DNA from: Petaurus breviceps papuanus
Taxonomy: Eukaryota; Chordata; Mammalia; Diprotodontia; Petauridae
Reading direction: 5' to 3'
Assembly (NCBI GenBank): GCA_028583685.1
Contig: JAMXIF010000003.1
Span: 58,813,310 to 58,877,309 of the forward strand
DNA length: 64,000 bases
How positions within the stretch are numbered: position 1 is the first letter of the stretch; each line of letters starts with the position of its first letter. Made by a program: the position numbers and the translations under genes. Under the pieces are notes generated by a model. It was not told where the DNA came from, searched no databases, and saw only the letters and a list, made by a program, of their open reading frames with translations. Positions 42,686 to 53,289 of the stretch are shown in pieces.

Positions 42686-42895
42686 CTATGTAGGTATAAA
42701 TATCTATTCTGTGTAAGATGTGTGTATGTGCTTATACATACACATAGAGGTATCTTCTTTGTGTATGTAAATATATATATGTCCTATTACACATACATAG
42801 GGCATCTTCTGTGTACATATATACTACATACATACAGATATATAGGTACCTATTTTGAATATATAATATGTATATCTATATATATATATAAACCT
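42686..42895. repeat. Minisatellite, about 4 units of 45-55 bp, TA/CA-rich
   Basis: The phrase 'CTATTCTGTGTAAGATGTG', 'GTATCTTCTTTGTGTATG', 'GCATCTTCTGTGTACATA', 'GTACCTATTTTGAATAT' recurs at about 50-bp spacing, with TACACATA-like DNA between. The Y/I-rich open frame here is an artefact. Confidence 0.6.
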
Positions 42896-42914
42896 ACATG
42901 TATACATTTTATCT

Positions 42915-43036
42915 CCCTTGATAAAATGTAAGTTCCCTGAAGTCAGGGGCTATTCTCCATTTGGCTTCCTATTTCTAGCATCTAGCATAATATCTGGCAC
43001 TCAGAAAGCACTTAATGAATGCCTATGGACTGATAG
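42915..43036 (+). repeat. L2 3' end
   Basis: 'GATAAAATGTAAGTTCCCTG', 'AAGTCAGGGGCTATTCTCC', 'AGCATAATATCTGGCACTCA', 'AAGCACTTAATGAATGCC'. Confidence 0.68.
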
Positions 43037-43079
43037 ACAATTCAGCTTGGTATACTTATAAAGATACATAGTGGTTTAT

Positions 43080-43255
43080 AGGGAAAACACTGTATTTGGA
43101 GTCAGATAGACCGAATTCAAATCCTAACTTTGATGCCTCTGTGAGCTTGGTCATATCACAATCAACATTGCTTAGCCTCAGTTTTTTTCATCTATAAAAA
43201 TAAGGGAATTAATTGTATTTGATAGTCTTTAAGGTCTATTAAAACTCTAAATATG
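43080..43255 (+). repeat. CORE-SINE
   Basis: 'TATTTGGAGTCAGATAGACC', 'GAATTCAAATCCTAACTTTG', 'CTTAGCCTCAGTTTTTTTCA', 'TCTATAAAAATAAGGGAATT'. Confidence 0.7.
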
Positions 43256-44077
43256 ATGTAGACATGTGAGCACACACATACACACACATGCATGCATGTA
43301 TAAAAGAATCAGGTTATTGCATATAGAGATATGTTTTGGTGCCCAAGGAACTAAGACTAAATCCAGAGTAGTTTCCTGACTACTTTGGTACAAGGAATTA
43401 TTTACATCAATGAAATCACAAGTATGAATCATAATATGCACAAAAACATGTGTGTATGCATGTATGCATGCTTTTGTATGTAATTTTATCTAGGGGAAAA
43501 ACCTGGTACAAAAAATGTACTAACAGAAGTAGAATTAGCTGGCTGTTCTAAGCTTATAAGAAACTATGCAATTGCAAAATAAAGTCACTTTCCCTGCTGA
43601 ATCAGCACCATTGGCAATTAGAATCATTCAACTTCTTTCCAAGAAATACAGACAATAAAATTTACTGCAACATTTGATAACCACATTATGAGTGCTTTAA
43701 TTCTCTCTATTCCATCAGTAGAATCTAAAGGAGCCAGTAACCCCATTTACCATAAGAACAGGGTAATATGTATCTGAGATGATGAGATTTATTGTACATT
43801 TAATCTGTTACACAAGTGAAAGGTCGTAGTCATTATTATACTATTTAAATGTCTAATAAAACTGTTCATCTACTGTTTTAGTTTATTGTCTGGGTCATAG
43901 GGTCCATGCATTAAAGTCAACGAAAAGCTATATCTCTTTCAAACAAAAGTATATTTCCAGCATCTTAGCTGAAGTGTAATAAAGCTGGCCAGAACATAAC
44001 TTGCTAGAGCATTCTTTTACAGTAAAATTTACAGTCCTAATCAAAGCTATGGGCAAAAAATAAAAGCTTATGGACAG
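43256..44077. other. Mostly unique sequence, possible conserved non-coding
   Basis: No repeat or frame was recognised. From about 43530 the sequence is complex and balanced, and includes the palindromic site listed separately. Confidence 0.4.
43595..43607. promoter_or_regulatory. MARE-like palindrome TGCTGAATCAGCA
   Basis: TGCTGAATCAGCA has both half-sites (TGCTGA and TCAGCA) of a Maf recognition element, in a repeat-free stretch. The central base is A instead of the usual C or G. Binding is not shown. Confidence 0.35.
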
Positions 44078-44333
44078 CTAAGTGGCACAGTCGATAGATT
44101 GTCAGGCCTGGAACCAGGAAGACTCATCTTCCTGAGTTCAAATCTGGCCTCAGACATTTACTAGCTGTGTGACCCTATGCAAGTCACTTAGCCTGTTTGC
44201 CTCAGTTTCCTTGTCTGTAATAAGAACTGGAGAAGGAAATAGCAAACAGCTTTAGTATCTTTGGCAAGAAAACCTCAAATGGGGTCAAGGAGAGTTGGAC
44301 ATGACTGGAAAAAAAAAACTGAACAATAGTCAA
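44078..44333 (+). repeat. MAR1-type SINE, complete
   Basis: 'GGACAGCTAAGTGGCACAGT', 'GAGTTCAAATCTGGCCTCAG', 'TTTACTAGCTGTGTGACC', 'GTTTGCCTCAGTTTCCTTG', 'ACTGGAGAAGGAAATAGCAA', 'GAGAGTTGGACATGACTGG'. Head, core and RTE-like tail are all present. Confidence 0.92.
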
Positions 44334-44906
44334 AGCTAAGAAAGACCCAGACTAAAGCAGCTGAGCAAGCAATATTCACTAACCCTAATATTTTTTGTTC
44401 TTGCCTGACTTGGGCCCTGATGCTCCCACAGTCTCCCATTCCTGCTAGGATGATTCTTTACCACAATTTCCATTGTGACTAACACCATGAAAAGTAAAGA
44501 TTTCAAAGATTCTTGGTACCTGAATGCCTATAATATGTTGTTTTTATTGCCTCCTGGTGCCAGGTGATTGGGAGATAGCCACTAGAGATAAGGAAAGATA
44601 TAGAAATCAAAACTTAGCAACATAATGTTGCTAAAAGAGCAAAGGTAGGAGAAAGTAGAGTAGCAGCAAATCCTCTGAAATGTCGGAGTCTAGGGCAAAT
44701 GATTGGCACCAGTAACTAGGTAGTAAGCAAAGGGAAAAAGGAAATAGACACGTGGAGGCACCTCAAGAGGCAGCATAAAAACCTGACATGCCTTCTAATG
44801 GATGCCAACATTGTGCCTAAGTTTCTATGGCCAAAAATAGTCAGGTAGAAGCCCAGTAATAGCCTTTATTGGAATCTGCTTGAGCCTTGGGGAGTTAAAT
44901 CTGTAT

Positions 44907-44910
<4 letters not shown>
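44334..44910. other. No gene or repeat recognised
   Basis: No supportable feature. Confidence 0.45.
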
Positions 44911-44954
<44 letters not shown>

Positions 44955-45004
44955 GTCTCTCTCTCTGTCTCTCTCTCTGTCTCTCTCTGTTTCTCCCTCT
45001 CTCC
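44911..45004. repeat. (CT)n microsatellite with GTCT interruptions
   Basis: A CTCTCT tract of about 30 bp followed by regularly spaced CTCTCTGT units. The R/E-rich reverse frame is an artefact. Confidence 0.95.
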
Positions 45005-45154
45005 TTCCATCCCTCTGCAAAATGCAAAATTAATTTTATAAATTTACACATGATTATCCACATATTATATACATATGTGTACATTCATGTACCCCTAAAT
45101 AGGCAATACTAGGAACACAGGACCAGCTACATATGGATTCCTATCTGCAGTCAG

Positions 45155-45250
45155 CTACACACACACACAAACACACACACACACACATATATATATATTA
45201 TATATGATGTATTGAATCTCTAAATATGATATATATACATATAAACATAC
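45155..45250. repeat. (AC)n/(AT)n microsatellite
   Basis: ACACACAC followed by ATATATAT and interrupted TACATA units. Confidence 0.92.
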
Positions 45251-45284
45251 ATACATTTTTTCTGACTAGCTTTTCATTGAGATC

Positions 45285-45810
45285 ATGGAATCAGTCTCAA
45301 AATTAGAAACAATACCATTTAGTCTGATTTGAACTTGCGTGAAAATCCTTTATATAACACTCCCAAGGAGTGGTGATCCAGCTGCAGCTCAAAGAACTCA
45401 AGTGATGAGGAATTCAACACTTCCTGAGACACCCCATTCTACCTTGGAACAGCTTTAATTGTTAGGAAAGACATCTTTATAGGGAACTGAAATCAGCCTC
45501 TCTGTAATTTCCATCCATCAGCCTGAATTCTGTCCTCCAGGTCCAAATAGTCCTTAGGCTATGGAGCAAGTCTAATTCATCTTCCAAAAACAGCCCTTCA
45601 AGTACTTGAAGGGAGCTATTACTCTCTCCTTTCTAAGTCTTCTCTTCTCAAGACTAAACATTCACAGTTTCTAATCCTCCCACCTGAACTTGATTTAATT
45701 TGCTGTGAGCCTTCTTAAACTATGGCTTCCAGAATGGAACACAAGGCCCCAGATGGCACTGGATCAGTCTGGAGTAGAGTACTATTCTCCCCAAACTTAT
45801 CTTGCAATAA
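45285..45810 (-). repeat. CR1/L3-clade LINE 3' half, reverse strand
   Basis: 'CTTCAAGTACTTGAAGGGAG', 'AAGTCTTCTCTTCTCAAGAC', 'TAAACATTCACAGTTTCTAA', 'GAGCCTTCTTAAACTATGGC', 'CCAGAATGGAACACAAGGCC', 'CCAGATGGCACTGGATCAG' are the reverse complement of the CR1-like C-terminal region, in order. Confidence 0.72.
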
Positions 45811-46250
45811 TTGCTAATTCCTTCCCATTTTTTATCCTTATCATTATTGCGAATTATTGAGGGATAGTCCTTCTTTCCACTGCCAAAAGCAAATAAGGGA
45901 AATAGTTTCTCATGAAATTCTTATCAGAACCAATGCCATTTTTAGAAATCTCAGTAATATTTTCAGGACTTGGCAGTAACCTAACACAAATTTCTGACCC
46001 ACAATTTCTTTGACATTTCTTAGATAAATGAACTCAAAATGCAGAACTTACTGTACGTGAAATAGGCTACAATGAACAGTCACAAAGAGAAAGAAATTTT
46101 TCAGATGGAGTTATATAACTTTTAAAATGGGATTTTTAAAGGTCAAAACTCCTTTCATTAGGAACAAGCACAGGGGAAATAACACATTGGACCAGACTCT
46201 CTGTTCCCAAGACTCACCTTCTACTCAGAGAGTAAATCAGAGCTCAGAAA
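45811..46250. other. No gene or repeat recognised
   Basis: No supportable feature. Confidence 0.45.
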
Positions 46251-46254
46251 GTTA

Positions 46255-46500
46255 TGAGGCAATATTCTAAGTGGACAGAGTGTGAGGCCTGAAGTATGGA
46301 AGCCCTGGGATAAAATCCTGACCTAGATATTAACTTCATGACCCTAAGCATGTCACTTAACCTCTGTTTGCTTGAGTTTCCTTTTCTGTAAAATGAAGAT
46401 AATAATGCCTACCTCCCACAATTGTTATGAGGATAAAATGTGATATTTGTAAAAGAGCTTACAAACCTTAAAGTGAACATAAATTCTAGCAATTATTATG
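46255..46500 (+). repeat. CORE-SINE with L2-like tail
   Basis: 'GACAGAGTGTGAGGCCTGAA', 'GACCCTAAGCATGTCACTTA', 'GAGTTTCCTTTTCTGTAAAA', 'TGCCTACCTCCCACAATTGT', 'AAGAGCTTACAAACCTTAAA'. Confidence 0.78.
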
Positions 46501-46833
46501 ATTATTACTATTTTATTATAATCATTATTATCTCTTTTAGGCTACTAATTAGTATGCTGTTTTATAGTATATTAAATGATACTCTAATATATTAAAAAAA
46601 AAGTTCACATATGTAAGTTGCTTGGTAGAGCCCCAGCAAAGAACATATACCAGATCTATATAGTCACAAGCTAAATACAGCACCCTAAGATGTGAGGGAC
46701 CTGCTTTGTTAGGAAAATCTTTACAGGAACAGAAAACCCAGTGTAGGATGTTTCCATAATAATCACAACTAACCAAGTAGCAGTTTTTTTGTGGGGGTGA
46801 CTCTCACCCCCAGGGTCATTTGGTCAAACTTCC

Positions 46834-47489
46834 TGTAATAGTAATGGGAATTTGAAGATCTTCCCTGCCCTTAATAAGTCTAAGTGAATTTGAGGACCTT
46901 CCATATACCTTGCCCCCTAATAGACTGAATGTGGTCACATGGAGCCTGCCATGGGAGGGGTTTGCTGAAGGGTAGAACAGAGCCCAACAGGAGAAGCTTG
47001 CTTAGGGAAGGCTTGATTTTCAGGAGGTACAATTTTTGTTACTTTGTAGTCAAGTGGGTCATGAGTGTTGTGATGTTCTCTGACCCAGGAGAAGGTTTGA
47101 TGGAAGGTTTTGCTTTGGGGCTCACTTTGTGAAGAGTTGTGTGATTTGGCCAGATGAGACTCTGGGCAGTTGTTGAGCCCCCGGCTTTGAAAACCCAGAT
47201 GTTGGTGCTTCTCTCTCTGGTAACTAACTATATGTATGTGATGGTCAGACAGCTCAAAGCCCTGTCTGTTTAAATTGTGTTTATTTTCTCTGTCTGTATT
47301 TTTGTCCACTTGTAACTTGTTTGTGTTCTCTGAAGCTCAGGGTGCTTTTTCCCCTGAACTAGGTATATGACATATGTCTGATTAGAGTAAGATTGTTTTT
47401 TTTTTTTGAGTTTGTTTTCCTTTAGAAAAGAAGATCAAAGAACATGTGCTAGCAGCCATCCTGGGTGTGCTAGGCTGCTTGCTGCTCTA
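46834..47489 (+). mobile_element. Fossil solo LTR (endogenous retrovirus type)
   Basis: Starts TGTAATAGTAATGG and is flanked by CTTCC on both sides (46829-46833 and 47490-47494), a 5-bp target duplication. It aligns in reverse orientation with the LTR at 49200-49732. Shared blocks include 'GAAGATCTTCCC', 'GTTGTTGAGCCCCCGGCTTT', 'AACCCAGATG', and 'GAACATGTGCTAGCAGCCA'. No internal viral genes adjoin, so it is a solo LTR left by recombination. Open frames of 67 and 124 codons inside it are not genes. Confidence 0.82.
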
Positions 47490-47494
47490 CTTCC

Positions 47495-47859
47495 TTAATT
47501 GCTTTCTAGGATAGTGTGCAGATGAATGGTAAAGTAGGTGCATAATAGGTATAAATTATATTGATTTTAATAGGATTCTCAATTCCATCTTGATTTGTCA
47601 TTCTGAATGTCATACTAGCAAAGAATATCAGCAAAATAGTTGACTGAAGGGTCACATCCAAAAAGCAGCAACTGATAAGTCATGTAGTATCAACCAGTCA
47701 AATTATATCATTAATGTCCCACAGGGGCATGTTTAAGACTTGTTCTGTTCATTGACAATTGATACAAAATAGAATGAGTACAGATTATCAAGAAGTTTTA
47801 ATTTTTAAAAATGTTAATCAAATGTGTCCATTACACTGTATTTGTCAGCTTAGTAGATT
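47495..47859. other. No gene or repeat recognised
   Basis: No retroviral internal sequence follows the LTR; nothing else was recognised. Confidence 0.5.
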
Positions 47860-48058
47860 CTAGACACAAAATTAGAAATGTTTGGAGTGAGAATTTGTCT
47901 CAGACATGTATAAGCTATGGGAGTCTTGACAAGTTACATATTCTCTCTTTGCCTCTGCTCCCTCATCTGTAAAAATGAGAATGAGTATTTGTAAGGATCA
48001 CATGAAGCACGCACTTTACAAATCTTAACTTACAATATAAATGTCTGCAGTTATTATC
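47860..48058 (+). repeat. CORE-SINE, decayed
   Basis: 'GGAGTGAGAATTTGTCTCAG', 'GGAGTCTTGACAAGTTACAT', 'TGCTCCCTCATCTGTAAAAA', 'CACATGAAGCACGCACTTTA'. Confidence 0.6.
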
Positions 48059-48685
48059 ATGATAAACATGGGATCAAATTTTAACTGATCACTATGGACG
48101 GGATAAATTCTCTCCTATCACATAAAATAAAGGAAAATTAAAATGTGGACAAGTGCATGGTGGTACATAAACTATTGTCAGATTTATGTTAAACAAAGAT
48201 ATGCGAGGTATGACAGAGAGAACAGGAAGATACCCCAAACTGCTTTATGCAAATGAGATGGACACCATCACTTTCTCCAAAGAAATAAAAATGAATATAA
48301 CAAATGGAAGGGTCTATGAAGGGCATGAGCAGTATGGTAAACACGGAACTCTGAAGAAGAGAAGTAAATGATGTCATCAAATACTTATATGACAGCAATA
48401 GATGTCACATGGGTGACATAGGGTCACATGGCTAAAGGAGAGACAACATGTTTATAGCTGGAGGGTTCAACTGGTGTACTTGTAATGTCAGAAGAAAGCA
48501 AAGAAGGCCTCCAACACATTAGCTGGATGCCCTTTGGTGATCTTTTGGGAGTATAAGGACAAGGGTCACATAAGATATGCAGGGAGACTATGATCTTCAT
48601 TGTGGGAAAGAATTCCCAATCACTGGGATCACAGTCCCATTTCAGTATTTGAGTAATTGAGTAATTAAAGTCACACACTCATGAT
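48059..48685. other. Unassigned, possibly repeat-derived
   Basis: Short chance frames on both strands (48186-48371, 48189-48398, 48424-48678). The sequence has a repeat-like feel ('ATACCCCAAACTGCTTTATG') but no family was recognised. Confidence 0.3.
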
Positions 48686-48790
48686 ATATTAGAGTTTCAG
48701 ATTTGGAAAGGACCTCAGAGGTTATCAAGGTTTTCCCATAACTGAACAAGAATCCTTTCCCCTAGGCTTCAGTTTATTTGCTCAATAATA
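48686..48790 (-). repeat. Decayed CORE-SINE or CR1-tail fragment
   Basis: 'TTTGGAAAGGACCTCAGAGG' with 'TTATCAAGG' resembles the usual start of reverse CORE-SINE copies. Confidence 0.4.
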
Positions 48791-49024
48791 GAGCTATTTG
48801 AAAATGTGATGACAGGAAGGAAAAGGCAGGGAAAAGGAAGATACGAAGAGATTAGGCAAGATTTTGTCTAGGGGGAAGATGGCCTTAATAAAAGGAGAAT
48901 GGCAGTTAAAGTCTTAACAATAGAACAGAAAAAAAGTCAACAGCCTTCTTTCAAAAATCTTCCATGGCATTCTGCTGTAACTAGTTCTACTTAAATCAAT
49001 AAACAAGCATTTCATAGGCAAATA

Positions 49025-49199
49025 GATTTAGAGCTATAGGAGATCTTAAACTTCTTGAGTTTAAACTTCTTCATTTTATAAATGAGGGAACTGAGGCCAA
49101 AAAGATGCAATGAATTCTCCAAGGTCACACAACAAATAAGTGTCTGAGACAGGGTTTGAACTTAACCCCTCTTGACTCCAACTTCAGCTTATATCCCTT
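49025..49199 (-). repeat. CORE-SINE, reverse strand
   Basis: 'CATTTTATAAATGAGGGAAC', 'TGAGGCCAAAAAGATGCAAT', 'CCAAGGTCACACAACAAATA', 'GTGTCTGAGACAGGGTTTGA', 'TCTTGACTCCAACTTCAGC'. Confidence 0.7.
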
Positions 49200-49732
49200 T
49201 GTAGCAGCAAGCACCCTGTAGTCCCTAGGGTGGCTGCTCATACAAGTTCTTGGATCTGCTTTGTTAAAGGAAAGCAACTCAAAATGGGCTAACAAGCTTA
49301 CTTTAATCAGTCAGACATACATCGTTTACCTTGTTCAGGGGAAAAAGGTCAGCACCCCAAACTTCAAAATATACAGACAGAATTATCAAGACATTAACAG
49401 GTCAAGTAGACAGCTTTCCAAACTGTCCAACCATTACATCCATACCCAGTCAACATCTGGGTTTCCACATCTGGGTTTTTCAAAGCCGGGGGACTCTCAA
49501 CAACGGCTTCCCAGAATTCAGATCAAATCACAGAACACTTCTCAAAGTGAGTCCCAAAACAAAGCTGCACATCAGGGCTTATATAGCCTCCTGGCTCAGA
49601 GAATGTAACAACCTTATTGACTCACTGGCTAATCAAGAAGTATCTACTGAAAAACAAGCCTCCCTCCCCAGGCTTCAGGTGCATTTTAGCCTAGGGGCAG
49701 GGAAGATCTTTAAAATTTGCATTCCCATTACA
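49200..49732 (-). mobile_element. Fossil solo LTR (endogenous retrovirus type)
   Basis: TG...CA ends and a perfect 5-bp duplication CCCTT (49195-49199 and 49733-49737) define it exactly. On the minus strand it starts TGTAATGGGAATGC and has a TATA-like 'GCTATATAAGCCC' near 49578-49590. It ends 'GGGTGCTTGCTGCTACA'. It belongs to the same family as the forward LTR at 46834. No viral internal region is present. Open frames within are not genes. Confidence 0.9.
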
Positions 49733-49737
49733 CCCTT

Positions 49738-51185
49738 ATACTACATTACCTCATTAAACAGTTACTAGATATTGAATACACAAAGACAAAAGTGAAAATA
49801 TCACCAGGTAAATGAAGCTCTTCAGCTTCCTTTCAAGTTATTTCAAACACTGAATAGTCTCTGGAAGTCTCAGGGTTGCAGTTGATCTAAGAGGCAAAAT
49901 GTATCTTTAGGGACACCCCTTAGACACTTAGCTATTCTCTCCAAGTGCTTGAATTTTATCAAAGCAATATTTAAGTGAATTTTGTTTCCTTTAAATTAGG
50001 ACAATACCAGTACCCTAGTCAGATCTGAGCACTAAGTTTCTTAAACTGACATATTTGTAGGACTTGGTTGGGGAAAATTTAAAAGGTCCAATTCTAGTGA
50101 GAATCACAATCAAGCATTGATACTCTTCATAAAAGTGGTATCAGTAGCTAGATATGGTTTGCTTTTAGGTTAACCATAAGCAAATATTCCCATCTATGGC
50201 TTAATTTAGATATAATGGTAATTCTTTTCCTCAAATAAACTGTTTCATCCTTTTTGTTTAGAATGAACAAGTTATAGACATGTGTATATCACAAGTAAAA
50301 TAATAACAATTAGTAATAATGACAATAATGATTGATTGATTTCCATTGCTTTCAGAAGACTGGCATCTTAGATAAAAGCTTTTATGTAATTTTCCCCCAG
50401 CATTACCTTGAATTTGGAAAGAAATAATTCTGTCCATTCTACTTTGTTATAGAGTGAATTAAAGATTTATTATTCAACCATACAAAATTCTCTGTCTCCA
50501 GGGTTTGCTTTCTAAAATGTACATCACAAAAAGCTTCACCACTTTATTAGATAGCAATTAGTGCCCTAGCTGGTGATGTGAAAGTTAAACTGGGTAAAAT
50601 TAATTGTTTTAGGGCACAGTTCAGGCCTATTCAAGAAGAAAAAGACCCAATTGTTGTTTTTGATGTTATATTCCATTAGGTCCACAAAGCAGTGTTTCAT
50701 AAGAGCTAATTATGCTTCAGGCTATTGTTGGTAGTGAATTTTTAAAAAGGCATAAAAATCTTGAGATCTAGATCTAAATCCCAACTTTGCCCTTCCTTTA
50801 GAATAAGCTCTGTCTTTTACTTCTCTATGACTTATATGGGAATAATGCTGAATCTCATCGATACAATGCCAAGGGGTAACACTAACATAATTAAGTACTA
50901 AAAAATTTCAATTTCAGTTAAACATTTGGAAAATGTGAGCTTTTTTAAACAGTATGGTATACTCAAATATTTAAGACTAAGATCTCATCCATTTGGAAGT
51001 TGTGCCCTGTCCCCACACACACACCACCTCCCCTCCGCTCCATCCTTCCTTACCTTTCTCAGGTACAAATAGTTAAGGGGATAAAAGAAAGTTTCTGGGA
51101 GTTTGAGCATTCCATGACTAATATTTATTAAGACCCAGTCTATTCATGCATTCACTCATTTTTTCCTTTCTCCTTCCCTCCCTTC
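49738..51185. other. About 1.45 kb without recognised repeat
   Basis: Complex, apparently unique sequence. 50220-50720 has balanced composition with many TAATTA-like words and no repeat signature, making it a candidate for conserved non-coding DNA. Nothing firmer can be said. Confidence 0.4.
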
Positions 51186-51189
51186 TTCC

Positions 51190-51620
51190 CTTCCAATTTG
51201 CTAGGTTTTAGCAAAACATTTAACAAAGACTTTCATGCTCATCCTGTGGAAAATGTGAAGACATATATGGGCTTGATCATAATATGGTTGGGTGAGTCCA
51301 AGAACTTGTTAAATGATGAGACCCAAAAGGCTAGTCATTAATGGTTCATTATCAACTTGGAATGTAGGTCTCCAAGACTGCCCCAGGGAACTCCTGGGTG
51401 CTTTACCCTATGTTGTTTTACATTTTTATCAGTGATTTGAATAAATTCATAAATGGCATGCTTATCAAAACAGCAGATGATTCAAGGCTGAAATAAAGAG
51501 AAAATGTACTGACAGATTCAAAATTTTAAAAGCTCATTATAAATTAGATTATGTACCAGAATTAAAGATAAATTTTAATAAGAATGTGTTTGAAGCCTTG
51601 CACTGGGTTCCAAAAATTAC
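51190..51620 (+). repeat. CR1/L3-clade LINE reverse transcriptase fragment
   Basis: In shifting frames the plus strand encodes CR1-like RT motifs in order: 'NGSLSTWN'-like (TTAATGGTTCATTATCAACT), 'LPQGTPG' (usual VPQGSVLG), 'FYISDLNKFINGMLI'-like and 'TADDSRL' (usual FADDTKL, 51465-51490). Strongly decayed and not functional. Confidence 0.7.
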
Positions 51621-52565
51621 TTTTATGTGTTATAATATTTGAATAAATATTAAATTTCCTCAGTATATGATATATGTGAATATATGCAGATACATTAGAA
51701 AATCTAAAATATTATTATGTGTCATTTCTACAAGCAAGAGGAAGAATTACAACTAAACTATATAAAATACCATACATAAAATTTCTTATTTCATGAACAG
51801 CTATGTTTTACTGGATATTAACAAGTGGGGCTTCTTATTCTGCACTACATATATTAATAGAAAATTAATAATATCATCAATTAATAATCTCATCAAAGAT
51901 GAGAATTTGTAACTGGTTATTCATACAATAATTACTGACTTTTTTCAATCAATTAGCTTTGAAGAAGAAACAATCATGTATCCCTACTTCAGCATTTTCA
52001 TATTTTAAAAGTGCCTTTTATTGATTTTTTTTTGTCTTTACATCACAGTCGTTCTCCACTCCTTTCCAACTAATACCAAAAACATCTATCCAGAGAGTAT
52101 GTCTCTAAATGTATACAATATATTCAGGGCCAGTAATCCCCTGCCTTCTGGCCCCTGATTCACACCCTCTTCCATGAGAGAAGCAATAAATTTCACTTTT
52201 TTCCTTTGATATTTTTGACTTTTTGATCACTCTTAATTCACCTACCTTTTAGAATACTTTTCATTTAAATGGTGAAAATCATTGTGTATATTTTCCCTTT
52301 TGTTTATTTTTTCTTTACCATTTCATTCAAATTTTACCATTTTCCTAAATTTCTCATATTACTCATTTCTTACATCAGTGTATCATATTATATTTATATA
52401 CCATTTCCCCCCACCCTTACTACCATCATTCTCCAGTCAATGGGCATCTTCTTTTTTTTAGTTACCTAAAACCAATTCAAGAGAACTGTTAACCAGCTAA
52501 CAACCTGCCCTTCATTTTAGACTATGCCCTTCTCCCAGAAATTGTATTATTTTCTATTTACTTAT
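51621..52565. other. No gene or confident repeat seen
   Basis: AT-rich sequence with a 66-codon F/I/Y-rich chance frame at 52269-52469. Confidence 0.45.
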
Positions 52566-52656
52566 ATGCACACTATTTCCCTCCAATAGCATTAAGATCC
52601 TTGAGGACAAGGGATGCTTCATTTTGTTTTTCATTTCTCTAGTGCTTGAGAGGATG
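52566..52656 (+). repeat. L2 3' end fragment
   Basis: 'AATAGCATTAAGATCCTTGA', 'GGACAAGGGATGCTTCATTT', 'TTTCTCTAGTGCTTGAGAGG'. Confidence 0.5.
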
Positions 52657-52920
52657 GGTGGAATGGAATGAACACTTATTAAGCATCTAGTCTGTGCCGG
52701 GTACTGTGCACTTTTCCAATACTATCCCATGATCCTCACAACAACCCTGGGAAGTAGGTGCTATTATTATCCCATTTTACAGTTGAGGAAACTGAGGCAA
52801 ACAGATATTAAGTGACTTGTCCAGAACACATACCTAGTAATTGTCTGAGGCTGGATTTGAGCACATATCTGGATGACTTCAAGACCAGTATCCTATCTAC
52901 TGTGCCACCTAATTGCCTCA
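52657..52920 (-). repeat. CORE-SINE, complete, reverse strand
   Basis: 'CACTTATTAAGCATCTAGTC', 'CCATTTTACAGTTGAGGAAA', 'CTGAGGCAAACAG', 'AGTGACTTGTCCAGAACACA', 'GTCTGAGGCTGGATTTGAGC', 'CTACTGTGCCACCTAATTGC': tail, core and tRNA-like head are all present. Confidence 0.85.
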
Positions 52921-53065
52921 AGCAGCTGTGGTGTAATGGTTAGAGAATTGGCCTTGGAATCAGGAAAGCTTATGCTCAGCTCCCATCTCTGACACATACT
53001 ATAGTAACTGGAACAAGGCTAGTGACTGTGTGGAACAAGGCAAGTTACTTAACTGACCTCTAAAG
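52921..53065 (+). repeat. CORE-SINE, decayed, head-to-head with the previous copy
   Basis: 'GCAGCTGTGGTGTAATGGTT', 'GGCCTTGGAATCAGGAAAGC', 'GAACAAGGCAAGTTACTTAA'. Confidence 0.55.
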
Positions 53066-53139
53066 AACTAGGCAATTCTAAGATCTAAAGGTACACATAT
53101 GCATTGAACAAGGAAGTTTCCTCACTGAGAGATACTTGA

Positions 53140-53258
53140 ACCAATAAACTCACAGATCCTTACCACTACCAAAAAAATTCCAAAGCACCAAGAATAGTGC
53201 CTTATGCTCAGTCATTGACTAATAAAATTCCACTGAATAAGTGCTTGTTGAATTTAAT
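53140..53258 (+). repeat. L2 3' tail fragment
   Basis: 'AGAATAGTGCCTTATGCTCA' with 'AATAAGTGCTTGTTGAATTT'. Confidence 0.48.
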
Positions 53259-53289
53259 TCACTATGTATTTTATAAATGAAATTTCATT

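Noticed and set aside
42686-42895. CRISPR-like array
   Set aside because: The repeated phrases are diverged, AT-rich and irregular, in a eukaryotic repeat landscape; a minisatellite.
44866-45084. R/E-repeat reverse frame, and similar frames at 38182 and 59818
   Set aside because: They are translated GA/CT microsatellites.
46935-47309. 124-codon reverse frame
   Set aside because: It lies within a solo LTR.
47495-49194. Internal region of a provirus between the two LTRs
   Set aside because: The LTRs face opposite ways, have different target duplications, and the DNA between them holds SINE relics and no viral genes.
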